Positions 34,165 to 42,377 of a DNA stretch of 64,000 bases are shown piece by piece (the stretch's first letter is position 1; every line of letters starts with the position of its first letter). The DNA is from CAZAFL01 sp964484465 (GTDB lineage: Bacteria; Bacteroidota; Ignavibacteria; UBA10030; SZUA-254). The stretch covers positions 1 to 64,000 of the forward strand of contig CAZAFL010000010.1 of the NCBI GenBank assembly GCA_964484465.1. The letters run 5' to 3'. Under the pieces are notes generated by a model. It was not told the origin of the DNA, ran no database searches, and saw only the letters and a list, made by a program, of their open reading frames with translations. The position numbers and the translations under genes were made by a program.

Positions 34165-37100
34165 TCACTTCACCACCATCATCTTTTTCACCTGAACAAA
34201 TGAAGTTCCGTTACCCGACAGACTTCTTGCTTCGAGGCGATAAAAGTAGACGCCGCTGCTCAAATTGCCTGCGTTCCATTCAACCGACTCATACCCTCCG
34301 GGCTGTTCTTTGTTGACAAGAGTTGCCACTTCCTGGCCCAAAACATTAAATATTCTGAGCGTGACTTTGCTCCGGACAGGCAGTTGATACTGTATAACTG
34401 TTGCGGGATTAAATGGGTTTGGAAAATTCTGACTGAGAGAGAAGGTTGTTGGGAATTTAACATGATGGTCCCGAATATCCGTTGTCTTCATTTCCGGGAA
34501 AATGAATGTGATGGTATTTTTGATCAGTTTCTGTGCAACGGTCGTATCTGTGATCGATGTAAGAGCGAACGGGAAGAAAACTGTCTCCGGCGAGAGTTTT
34601 CCATGCGGCGTAAACAGGATGATTCCTGCAGAGGAAGGAAATCCGGTCCACGAAGCTATAGAAACCGTATTCGTGTCGTTGGGAATCAGCGTCATGGCAT
34701 CGCGGTCTCCGCTGAACGCCATTGTTGTAAAACTGATCGGGGAACTTATTGTATCCGGTTTCCTAAAAATGTCATGCATCGGTTGCGTCAGCTGGAGGTC
34801 CGACGTTGTGGCGTCGCTCATCCATGCGCTGTCATGCAACACCTCCCGTCGAAATCGTGGGTCAACTCCAGCGAACGTGCTGGATGCCTGATAGTAATTG
34901 CCTACATCACCTCCTTCGATCCAGATTCTTCCTCCATTCTCTACGCGATTCACCATGTCAGCGCGCTTGCTGAGGTTGGGAAATTCATTTGTACCTGCCG
35001 TGACGATGAGCAGGTCGGGTTTCGGGACGTCGGCTGATGGTGATGTCGTCCATTTTGTCGAATCGATCCTGTAGCCAAGAGCCGAAATAGTATTGTAGAG
35101 GAGCGCCTGGGATGCGGAGTTCTGAATGCCGATAAGCACCTTGATTTTTGAAATCATGAGGCCGAATGTTCCGGAGGAAGGAATAACAGTAGTGTTCCCG
35201 AGCGCGGAGACATCCTTCACATGCACATTATAGAAAATCGAGTCGCCAAGCGCGACCTGGGAAGTGTCCAGGTTGAACAACCCCTCGAAGATTGTGTCGT
35301 TCACTTTTGCCAGAGGAAATGTTCCGGTCAAGTTCCCCCGCTGGCGCGAGTATTCCACCCATAAAGAATCGACACCGATATTATCCTTCGCTGTAACACG
35401 AACGTTCGGTGGCCACAACGGTTTTGCGGGATCATACAACGGCGTATGCGATGCAACGGGTGGGACGGTATCAGTTCCCACATAAAAAGTAAAAAATGAA
35501 GCCGGTGCGGTTGAGGGATATGTTATAACGTTTCCGATTGTATTTCGCGCGGAGATATAATACCGGTAATGCGCAGCGGCTCCATTCCCGCTGATAGCTC
35601 CTGAGTACTCGTCGGGGTTTCCTGTTGGTGAAAGGACTGAAGAATCGGTAAATGTCGTATCGCGCCCCCACACGACCTGGATTCCGCTGGCGGCATTTGG
35701 AAAATATCCGGGATGGACAACTGCCGTCACCGGAAATGGTCCGAGAAGATTTTCCGTATCCTTCAGAGGCTGGTGTGAGATTTGCGCTGAGGCGATGAAC
35801 TTTCTCTGCATGAACCGCGCGGCAATCTGCTGCAGGTGTATTCCGCCATATAAATCCTGGTCAGCCTGAAGAATACCCTCGGCAAGGTCCCGCATTGTTG
35901 CGAATGTTCCGATATAAAAATAACCTTCGAGGACAAGCTTGTCAGTAACCTCTCTGCCGAGGTCGTCCCAAATCAGCATGAGCACAGAAGACCAAAGTTC
36001 TCCTGCAATGTGAACTTCCTGGCCCCGCACACCATTGGCCGGATAGTTTGCGGGATTGTTCAGCGGGCGTCCCGCCCAGATCACACCGACGTTTCCATTA
36101 AAACCGGCATCCCATGTAAAGACGAAATTTCGGCTGAATGTCGGATTGATGTAACGTGAGTAACTCCCGGCCCAATAATCCGCTCCGCCTTCCGCAATCA
36201 TTGCCTCTTCGTTGCCTCCGGTGGTGTCGCCAAAACCGGGGATAATTCCAAACTGTAAGCAATGATGGTATTCGTGCCAGATGACATCGGCGTCTTCGGC
36301 GTCATCAACTCCCCCCTGTCCGAATGTGAGCGCATTAAGATTCGGGTCATAGTACGAATTATCCTGACCGTCTACGCCGTGCGGGTCTGCCTCGACAGAT
36401 TCGTTTCGAACATTCGTAAAACCAAGCTCCTGTACGCGGCGTTGCGAGCTGTCTACATTAAAATAGACATTCACATCCTCGAAACCAGTCTGTGATCTTG
36501 TGAACTGAAATGAATCCGAATTCGTGGCAGTAACAGGAGGAATATTTGGAGGGTCCCAATCCGTGATATTGACAAATGGTCCTGTGAGACTGTAGACTGA
36601 ACCGTTTGAAGAAATTTGTTTTAGTGTGACGAGTTTGAGTTGTGCGGTCAATTGAGGAGAATCCGAGTCGTTGTTATCCACGAATCCCACAGAACCGTAG
36701 ACTGAATCTGCAGAAGTAAGGGGGTCGGGAATAAAAACATTTCCTTTTCCGTTGATGACCCCCGTTGCGGAGTTCGGAGAAGTCCGGATACGCGGTTTAT
36801 CAGACATCCGCATATCTTCGATGCGGAATACATTTCCTGTTTGTGCATCGATAAAAATTTCCCATGCGCCCCTTGGATTCAATGAAGAAAACGTTACGCG
36901 ATATGATAGACGGGGGAGCTCATCTTCGGCATAGACCATGAGCTGGGTATTCTTCGAACCGGGAATAGCAGTAACGACATGAAGGTATTGCATCGCATTT
37001 CGGAGAGCATCGTCCTGTGTGAGAGCCGGGCGGGCCGAAGGGAGGGAAATTCCCTGTTTGTAATTGTTCGAAACAAATTTGATAAAGTTTTTCTTATCGA

Positions 37101-37488
37101 TGCTGACCACGACATCGGATTTATAGACGGGAACACCACCGATATACTGTTCAAAACGGACATGGTTGCCCGCAGGGCTCTGGCGGATGCTGTGAGTTTT
37201 TAAATCTGTCAGTGCTGCATTCATTTTGAAGAGTGAGGCATTGCCTGAAAGATAGTTTCGTGCCATTTGTTCAGGTGTGCCGCTCATGGGTCCGTAATTG
37301 AGATGATATAACATGCGTGGAACACCAGTCGCGTCGTCAAAGCGTCCCGCTGCGGTGTAGTGTGAGGGTCGTTCTTTTACCTTATGCGATAGTGATATCA
37401 CGTTTTTTATTGCTTGCGCTCCGATTACGGTCGAAGTATAAAGGAGAAATAACACTATGAAGGTGAATCTCGCGGGAGCAGAATACAT
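34165..37488 (-). CDS. Secreted M36-like (fungalysin) metalloprotease with sorting domain
   Basis: An 1107-residue exported zinc protease. Signal peptide FTFIVLFLLYTSTVIGAQA; FTP/PepSY-type propeptide (about 45-235); catalytic domain with the zinc site HEYHH at 405-409 and the downstream acidic ligand region AEGGADYWAGS; then Fn3/beta-sandwich-like domains with TFTDSSVLSPTGNPDEYSG; and the T9SS-type C-terminal domain (QNFPNPFNPATVIQYQL, IFNVLGQEVATLVN, SGVYFYRLEA). HExxH with the NE-like EExxAD arrangement places it with M36/M4 peptidases. It has AAGG ahead of the ATG. It and the S8 protease probably digest external protein for a heterotroph. Confidence 0.9.
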   Translation of the reverse strand: MYSAPARFTFIVLFLLYTSTVIGAQAIKNVISLSHKVKERPSHYTAAGRFDDATGVPRMLYHLNYGPMSGTPEQMARNYLSGNASLFKMNAALTDLKTHSIRQSPAGNHVRFEQYIGGVPVYKSDVVVSIDKKNFIKFVSNNYKQGISLPSARPALTQDDALRNAMQYLHVVTAIPGSKNTQLMVYAEDELPRLSYRVTFSSLNPRGAWEIFIDAQTGNVFRIEDMRMSDKPRIRTSPNSATGVINGKGNVFIPDPLTSADSVYGSVGFVDNNDSDSPQLTAQLKLVTLKQISSNGSVYSLTGPFVNITDWDPPNIPPVTATNSDSFQFTRSQTGFEDVNVYFNVDSSQRRVQELGFTNVRNESVEADPHGVDGQDNSYYDPNLNALTFGQGGVDDAEDADVIWHEYHHCLQFGIIPGFGDTTGGNEEAMIAEGGADYWAGSYSRYINPTFSRNFVFTWDAGFNGNVGVIWAGRPLNNPANYPANGVRGQEVHIAGELWSSVLMLIWDDLGREVTDKLVLEGYFYIGTFATMRDLAEGILQADQDLYGGIHLQQIAARFMQRKFIASAQISHQPLKDTENLLGPFPVTAVVHPGYFPNAASGIQVVWGRDTTFTDSSVLSPTGNPDEYSGAISGNGAAAHYRYYISARNTIGNVITYPSTAPASFFTFYVGTDTVPPVASHTPLYDPAKPLWPPNVRVTAKDNIGVDSLWVEYSRQRGNLTGTFPLAKVNDTIFEGLFNLDTSQVALGDSIFYNVHVKDVSALGNTTVIPSSGTFGLMISKIKVLIGIQNSASQALLYNTISALGYRIDSTKWTTSPSADVPKPDLLIVTAGTNEFPNLSKRADMVNRVENGGRIWIEGGDVGNYYQASSTFAGVDPRFRREVLHDSAWMSDATTSDLQLTQPMHDIFRKPDTISSPISFTTMAFSGDRDAMTLIPNDTNTVSIASWTGFPSSAGIILFTPHGKLSPETVFFPFALTSITDTTVAQKLIKNTITFIFPEMKTTDIRDHHVKFPTTFSLSQNFPNPFNPATVIQYQLPVRSKVTLRIFNVLGQEVATLVNKEQPGGYESVEWNAGNLSSGVYFYRLEARSLSGNGTSFVQVKKMMVVK

Positions 37489-37576
37489 GAACGAATAACC
37501 TTCTTATGATTGAGAATGTGGTGAAAACAAACTTCCCTGCTTGAAATAACGTTATTATTTTATTGAAATACAATAG

Positions 37577-37605
37577 TTGAATTCCTCTCCTCTTTTGCGT
37601 ACTTT
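37577..37605 (+). promoter_or_regulatory. Putative nadE promoter, possibly giving a leaderless mRNA
   Basis: TTGAAT (37,577-37,582), 17 bases, TACTTT (37,600-37,605). Only six bases separate the -10 box from ATG 37,612, and there is no Shine-Dalgarno sequence, so transcription may begin at the start codon. Confidence 0.5.
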
Positions 37606-37611
37606 TTGAAC

Positions 37612-38454
37612 ATGGAGACCACCGGAAAATCATCAAATAACCTCAACCTGAATACTGATATCGTAAAGAAACTGCTCGTGGATTTCATACGGGATGAAAT
37701 TTCCAATGCAGGATTCAAACGCGGAGTCATCGGTTTGTCTGGCGGGGTCGATTCTGCATTAGCAGCCACTATCGCCGCGGAAGCGCTGGGAAAAGAGAAC
37801 GTTCTTGCCGTCATGCTTCCCTACAAATCGAGTAACCCTGATAGCCTTAGGGACGCGAAAAGCGTAGCAGAGCAGCTCGGAGTACGACAACAGGTTGTCG
37901 ATATCAGCTCGATGGTGGATGCTTACGTTTCGGCGAACAATGGGATAGATAATGTGCGCAAGGGAAATATCATGGCGCGCCAGCGAATGGTCGTGTTGTA
38001 CGACCTGTCGGCTGCTGAGAACGCGCTCGTTATAGGCACGAGCAATAAAACTGAAATCCTCCTCGGATACGGAACGCAGTACGGTGATACCGCCTGCGGG
38101 CTGAACCCTCTTGGTGACCTGTACAAGACGCAGGTGTGGCAACTCGCTGAAGCGATTGGTGTTCCAAAGAAAATAGCCGAGAAGAAGCCGACCGCCGACC
38201 TCTGGGAAGGCCAAACTGATGAAGGCGAGCTGGGATTTTCCTATAAGCTTGTCGACCGGCTTCTCTATTATATGATAGATGAACGCCGCACCGATGAGGA
38301 ATTGCAGGAAAACGGGTTTGAGAAACATTTCATCGAGAAAGTAAAACGACTTGTCCGGCTGAATCAGTTTAAGCGCCGTCCGCCGCTGATTGCAAAAATT
38401 TCTCACCGTACCGTTAACGTGGATTTCCGTTACGCACGAGATTGGGGGATGTAA
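37612..38454 (+). CDS. nadE: NH3-dependent NAD+ synthetase
   Basis: NadE amidates nicotinic acid adenine dinucleotide, the last step of NAD synthesis. The 280-residue protein (from ATG 37,612) is an N-type pyrophosphatase with the P-loop GLSGGVDSALAA, and the family stretches GTSNKTEILLGYGTQYGD and KKPTADLWEGQTDEGELGFSY. It has no glutaminase domain, so it uses free ammonia. A TTG two codons upstream is possible but the ATG fits the promoter. It overlaps rsmI by 13 bases if that gene starts at its first TTG. Confidence 0.95.
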   Translation: METTGKSSNNLNLNTDIVKKLLVDFIRDEISNAGFKRGVIGLSGGVDSALAATIAAEALGKENVLAVMLPYKSSNPDSLRDAKSVAEQLGVRQQVVDISSMVDAYVSANNGIDNVRKGNIMARQRMVVLYDLSAAENALVIGTSNKTEILLGYGTQYGDTACGLNPLGDLYKTQVWQLAEAIGVPKKIAEKKPTADLWEGQTDEGELGFSYKLVDRLLYYMIDERRTDEELQENGFEKHFIEKVKRLVRLNQFKRRPPLIAKISHRTVNVDFRYARDWGM

Positions 38455-39182
38455 TTTCTGAGCAGGTGACGAACAATCACGTCCGGGAGGGAACACTCTA
38501 CATCGTCAGCACGCCGATCGGTAATCTCGAAGACATCACACTCCGTGCGATTAGTGTACTATCAAATGTCGACCTTATTGCAGCTGAGGACACACGTAAG
38601 ACAAAGATCCTCCTCGACCATTTCAATATCAAAAAACCGCTCACCAGTTATTTCAGCTACAACGAAGCTCAGCGGACACCGGAGCTGATATCGAAACTGA
38701 AATCCAGTTCATCAATCGCGCTGGTTTCGGACGCCGGGACTCCAGGAATTTCCGACCCGGCGTTTCGTGTCATCCGGGCAGCGCTTGACAATGAAATTCC
38801 CGTTGTCTCCATCCCTGGGCCGACGGCATTCCTGCCGGCACTGACGGTCAGCGGTCTGAACCCGGAACATTTTGTCTTCGAGGGTTTCCTTCCAATCAAA
38901 AAGGGAAGGAAGACAAAACTTGAACAGCTCTCTTCCGTTCAGGAGACAATTATTCTCTATGAATCTCCTCATCGTCTTGTGCGAACGTTACGGGATGTTC
39001 AGCAATATTTAGGAGACCGGGAAATCAGCATCTCGCGTGAAATGACAAAAAAGTTTGAAGAACATGTCCGGGGAACACCGGCGGGGTTATCGCAGCATTT
39101 TTCCCATACCACAATTCGGGGGGAGTTCGTCATCGTCATCGCGGGATGTCGTAGCAGCCGATCATCAGATCGGCTTTCATAG
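38442..39182 (+). CDS. rsmI: 16S rRNA (cytidine1402-2'-O)-methyltransferase RsmI
   Basis: A tetrapyrrole-methylase-fold enzyme that methylates C1402 of 16S rRNA. Landmarks: TLYIVSTPIGNLEDITLRA, AAEDTRKTKILLDHF, SDAGTPGISDPAF, IPGPTAFLPALTVSGL and ESPHRLVRTL. Start is uncertain: TTG 38,442 (246 residues) or GTG 38,466 (238 residues); neither has a good ribosome site. The last eleven residues (CRSSRSSDRLS) and the stop codon are encoded by the dispersed B repeat at 39,148, so the natural C-terminus seems to have been altered by a repeat insertion. Confidence 0.92.
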   Translation: MGDVISEQVTNNHVREGTLYIVSTPIGNLEDITLRAISVLSNVDLIAAEDTRKTKILLDHFNIKKPLTSYFSYNEAQRTPELISKLKSSSSIALVSDAGTPGISDPAFRVIRAALDNEIPVVSIPGPTAFLPALTVSGLNPEHFVFEGFLPIKKGRKTKLEQLSSVQETIILYESPHRLVRTLRDVQQYLGDREISISREMTKKFEEHVRGTPAGLSQHFSHTTIRGEFVIVIAGCRSSRSSDRLS

Positions 39183-39237
39183 GAATGCGGGTCTAATGAC
39201 CGCCGCTGCAAAAGGTGCCAGTCATTCCCTGACCAGT
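39148..39237. repeat. B-family repeat, copy 1
   Basis: Contains two hairpins: CCGATC-ATCA-GATCGG and a degenerate form of GCGGGTC-TGAT-GACCCGC. It joins directly to an A-family repeat, as does copy 2 at 41,846. It supplies the rsmI stop codon. Confidence 0.8.
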
Positions 39238-39373
39238 GTCATTGCGAGTCCCGTCCCGATTCAATCGGGAGGACGAAGCCTGCCCGTCCGGCAGGCGGGC
39301 AATCTATGGGTTGCCAGAGAGCCTTGTCTAGATTGCTTCGTCGTCCTGCATTCGCAGGACTCCTCGCAATGAC
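39238..39373. repeat. A-family repeat, copy 1
   Basis: About 136 bases bounded by GTCATTGCGAG and its reverse complement CTCGCAATGAC. The inner parts GAAGC...GGCAATCT and AGATTGCTTC also pair, with side hairpins (TCCCGATTCAATCGGGA, GCCTGCCCGTCCGGCAGGC and GTCCTGCATTCGCAGGAC), so the whole can fold as a cloverleaf-like structure. Confidence 0.85.
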
Positions 39374-39374
39374 G

Positions 39375-39470
39375 GCCGTGGCAGCCGTTCTGCAGCGGCG
39401 ACCCGCCTGCCGTCGGGCAGGTCATCAAATCGGCATGCTCGGAACTGCGGGTCTGATGACCCGCCGCTAC
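39375..39470. repeat. B-family repeat, copy 3 (divergent)
   Basis: Matches the B family through GTCATCAAATCGGC and the perfect hairpin GCGGGTC-TGAT-GACCCGC, ending CGCTAC. An extra hairpin (GCCTGCCGTCGGGCAGG) is inserted in its first half. It ends eleven bases before the groES promoter. Confidence 0.7.
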
Positions 39471-39480
39471 TGTGCATTCC

Positions 39481-39509
39481 TTGACTTTTTGCTAAAACCA
39501 TAGTATATT
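39481..39509 (+). promoter_or_regulatory. groESL promoter
   Basis: TTGACT (39,481-39,486), 17 bases, TATATT (39,504-39,509), a good housekeeping sigma promoter. The CIRCE operator begins two bases after the -10 box and covers the expected start site. Confidence 0.85.
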
Positions 39510-39510
39510 G

Positions 39511-39537
39511 TTAGCACTCAAAATGAGGGAGTGCTAA
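39511..39537 (+). promoter_or_regulatory. CIRCE operator (HrcA binding site)
   Basis: TTAGCACTC, nine bases, GAGTGCTAA: a perfect match to the CIRCE consensus. It predicts heat-shock control of groESL by the HrcA repressor. hrcA itself is not in the window. Confidence 0.97.
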
Positions 39538-39615
39538 CCTGCTCTCTCATCGGCAGGCAATCCGAGTCTAATCAATAACTTATTGAAACGTAACAACTTA
39601 ATAGGAGATTTACCT

Positions 39616-39900
39616 ATGAAGATTCAACCATTAGCTGATCGCATTATTATCAAACCTTCTGCTGCTGAAGAGAAGACAAAGGGAGGAATTATTCTTCCTG
39701 ATACGGCTAAGGAAAAACCCGTTGTCGGTGAAGTCATCGCCGCAGGACCGGGCCGCAAAGGTGACGATGGCAAGCTCGTCATACCCGAATTGAAAGTCGG
39801 TGACAAAGTTCTCTACGGAAAATATTCCGGCACGGAAGTCACACTCGACGGTCAGGAATACCTGATCATGCGAGAGAGTGACATTTTCGCTGTTGTATAA
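39616..39900 (+). CDS. groES: Co-chaperonin GroES
   Basis: The 94-residue lid of the GroEL chamber. It starts MKIQPLADRIIIKP, has the mobile-loop region EEKTKGGIILPDTAKEKP and GEVIAAGPGR, and ends DIFAVV, a complete normal-length GroES. I start it at ATG 39,616, eight bases after TAGGAGAT; an upstream TTG in frame at 39,583 would add eleven residues not found in the family. It is transcribed with groEL from the CIRCE-controlled promoter with a leader of about 100 bases. Confidence 0.98.
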   Translation: MKIQPLADRIIIKPSAAEEKTKGGIILPDTAKEKPVVGEVIAAGPGRKGDDGKLVIPELKVGDKVLYGKYSGTEVTLDGQEYLIMRESDIFAVV

Positions 39901-39944
39901 TGAAGTTTAACAAACGAAACCACTATTGAAAAGGAGTTACTGTT

Positions 39945-41740
39945 ATGGGTGCTAAAATAATTACGTTCGATGCCGATGCGCGTTCCGCGTTAAAGCGCGG
40001 CGTCGATAAACTCGCAGATGCGGTGAAAGCAACGCTCGGCCCGAAGGGACGCAACGTTGTCATCGATAAGAAATTCGGTGCGCCGACTGTCACGAAGGAC
40101 GGCGTCACGGTCGCGAAAGAAATCGAGCTCGAGGAGCCGATTGAAAACATGGGCGCGCAGATGGTGCGCGAAGTTGCAAGCAAAACATCCGATGTCGCCG
40201 GCGACGGAACGACAACGGCAACAGTGCTTGCCCAGGCAATCGTTCGCGAAGGCATGAAGAACGTCACTGCCGGCGCGAACCCGATGGACCTCAAGCGCGG
40301 TATCGACCTCGCGGTAACGAAAATCGTTGAGGAATTGAAGAAGATCAGCAAGACGGTCGGTGACGACAAGAAGAAGATCGCACAGGTCGGCGCTATCTCC
40401 GCGAACAACGACAGCACGATCGGCGACCTCATCGCCAATGCGATGGAGAAAGTCGGTAAAGATGGCGTCATCACCGTCGAAGAAGCAAAAGGCACAGAGA
40501 CGACAGTTGATTGGGTCGAAGGTATGCAGTTCGACCGCGGTTATCTCTCCCCCTATTTCGTGACGGATGCGGATACGATGGAAACGGTTCTTGAAGACCC
40601 GTACATCCTCATCCACGACAAGAAGATCAGTGTCATGAAGGACCTTCTTCCGATTCTCGAGAAGATTGCCCAGGCCGGCCGCTCGATTCTTGTGATCGCG
40701 GAAGACCTCGAAGGCGAAGCTCTCGCAACGCTCGTTGTGAACAAGCTGCGCGGCACGCTCCGTGTTGCAGCAGTGAAAGCACCGGGATTCGGCGACCGCC
40801 GCAAAGCAATGCTCGAAGACGTTGCAGTTCTTACAGGCGGCACTGTGATCTCCGACGAGAAGGGCTTCAAGCTCGAAAACACCCAGCTTTCATACATGGG
40901 TACGGCGAAGCGCGTCACAATCGACAAGGATAACACCACGATCGTTGAAGGCGCAGGTAAGAAAGATGATATCAAAAAGCGCATCAACGAGATCAAGGCA
41001 CAGATCGAGAAGACCACTTCCGATTACGACAAAGAGAAATTGCAGGAACGGCTTGCAAAGCTTTCTGGCGGAGTTGCAGTGCTGAAGGTCGGCGCGGCGA
41101 CTGAAGTCGAGATGAAAGAAAAGAAAGCACGCGTCGAGGATGCGCTCCACGCAACACGAGCAGCGGTCGAGGAAGGAATTGTCCCCGGCGGCGGAGTCGC
41201 GTATTTGCGTGTCGTAAGCAAGCTCGATGATATCAAGCCTGAGAACGAGGACCAGAAGATCGGTATCGAGATTATCCGCAGGGCGGTGGAAGAGCCCATC
41301 CGGATGATCGTTGCGAACGCCGGTCTGGAAGGTTCAGTCGTGTTGAACAAAGTCAAGGAAGGCAAGGACGACTATGGTTTCAACGCGCAGAGTGAGAAGT
41401 ATGAGAACCTCATTCAGGCAGGCGTCATCGACCCGACGAAAGTTACCCGCATCGCACTGGAGAATGCCGCGAGTGTATCCGGACTTCTTCTGACGACAGA
41501 GGCGACGATCGTTGAGAAACCCGAGAAAGAGAAGCCGATGCCTNNNNNNNNNNNNNNNNNNNNNNNNNNNNNNNNNNNNNNNNNNNNNNNNNNNNNNNNN
41601 NNNNNNNNNNNNNNNNNNNNNNNNNNNNNNNNNNNNNNNNNNNTCTGACGACAGAGGCGACGATCGTTGAGAAACCCGAGAAAGAGAAGCCGATGCCTTC
41701 GATGCCTCATGGCGGCGGCGGAATGGGCGACATGTACTAA
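39945..41740 (+). CDS. groEL: Chaperonin GroEL (interrupted by an assembly gap)
   Basis: The 60-kDa chaperonin that folds proteins in the cytoplasm. The first 533 codons are continuous: TLGPKGRNVVIDKKFGAP, the ATP site GDGTTTATVLA, GANPMDLKRGID and VEEGIVPGGGVAYLR. At 41,544 a run of 100 N interrupts the frame, and sequence after it repeats about 55 bases from before it. Joining the two copies gives an uninterrupted 546-residue protein ending in the usual Gly/Met tail (MPHGGGGMGDMY), so the gene is intact in the organism. AAGGAG precedes the ATG. Codon use is more GC-rich than most neighbours, as expected for a highly expressed gene. Confidence 0.95.
41544..41643. other. Assembly gap of exactly 100 N
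   Basis: The bases just before (from 41,490) and just after (from 41,644) are the same roughly 55-base sequence, starting TCTGACGACAGAGGCGACG. This is the mark of two contigs that overlap by about a k-mer and were scaffolded without merging. No sequence appears to be missing. Confidence 0.95.
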
Positions 41741-41776
41741 GCTTTTCAGAGCTCAGTACCGCTCAGAGTTCTACAA

Positions 41777-41817
41777 CAATCCGCCCCAGTCATTACGACT
41801 GGGGCGGATTTGTTTTT
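41777..41817 (+). terminator. Rho-independent terminator after groEL
   Basis: AATCCGCCCCAGT (41,778-41,790) pairs perfectly with ACTGGGGCGGATT (41,798-41,810), plus one more C-G pair and a five-base loop, followed by TGTTTTT. It lies 37 bases after the groEL stop. Confidence 0.92.
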
Positions 41818-41845
41818 GGTGCGCAATGCCATGGCTTCCGCGACC

Positions 41846-41937
41846 GTCGTAGAGGCAGATCATCAGATCGGCTTGCTCAGACATGCGGGTCTGATGACCC
41901 GCAGCTACACAAAGTGGCCTGTCAATCCCTGACCAGT
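41846..41937. repeat. B-family repeat, copy 2
   Basis: Best-formed copy: GATC-ATCA-GATC hairpin near the left end and GCGGGTC-TGAT-GACCCGC near the right, bounded by GTAG and GCTAC. The two four-base loops are complementary to each other. It joins directly to A copy 2. Confidence 0.85.
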
Positions 41938-42073
41938 GTCATTGCGAATCCCGTCCCGATTCAATCGGGAGGATGAAGCCTGCCCGTCCGGCAGGCGGGC
42001 AATCTATGGGTTGCCACACAGTCTTGTTCAGATTGCTTCGGTGTCCTGCATTCGCAGGACTCCTCGCAATGAC
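41938..42073. repeat. A-family repeat, copy 2
   Basis: Nearly identical to copy 1 and of the same length (136 bases), in the same orientation. Copies B1-A1 and B2-A2 form a direct repeat of about 225 bases on either side of groESL. Confidence 0.85.
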
Positions 42074-42108
42074 GGCCGATTTGTTAGGTTGTAACGTTCC
42101 CCGACAGT

Positions 42109-42150
42109 GTCATTGCGAGTCCCGCGAAGCGGGACGACTCTAGAGTTGTG
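42109..42150. repeat. Truncated A-family repeat (left end only)
   Basis: GTCATTGCGAGTCCCGCGAAGCGGGACGA is the left end of an A element with the short GCGGGA-type hairpin; the rest is missing. The stretch from here to the promoter at 42,208 shows nothing else recognisable. Confidence 0.7.
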
Positions 42151-42207
42151 ACAAATTAACGGCGTTTTAGGCATGATTATTTTTTTCGAAAAGTAGTAAT
42201 TTTTTAC

Positions 42208-42236
42208 TTGACAACATCTCTTTTTTTATGTATCTT
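42208..42236 (+). promoter_or_regulatory. Strong promoter of the PUR-domain gene
   Basis: TTGACA (42,208-42,213), 17 bases, TATCTT (42,231-42,236). It predicts a leader of about 135 bases, which includes a hairpin AAGGGTCCG/CGGATCCTT (one G-T pair) near 42,285-42,304. Confidence 0.75.
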
Positions 42237-42377
42237 CACTCCACGCAATAGCACCACTCCCAGGACGACATCCTCCCGAAGCTGAAGGGTCCGTCGGATC
42301 CTTCCCTTGCCGTCTATAAGAACTTTTCACAAATCATATACTACAACATACTACACAACATAAACTGAGGAGGCTTT

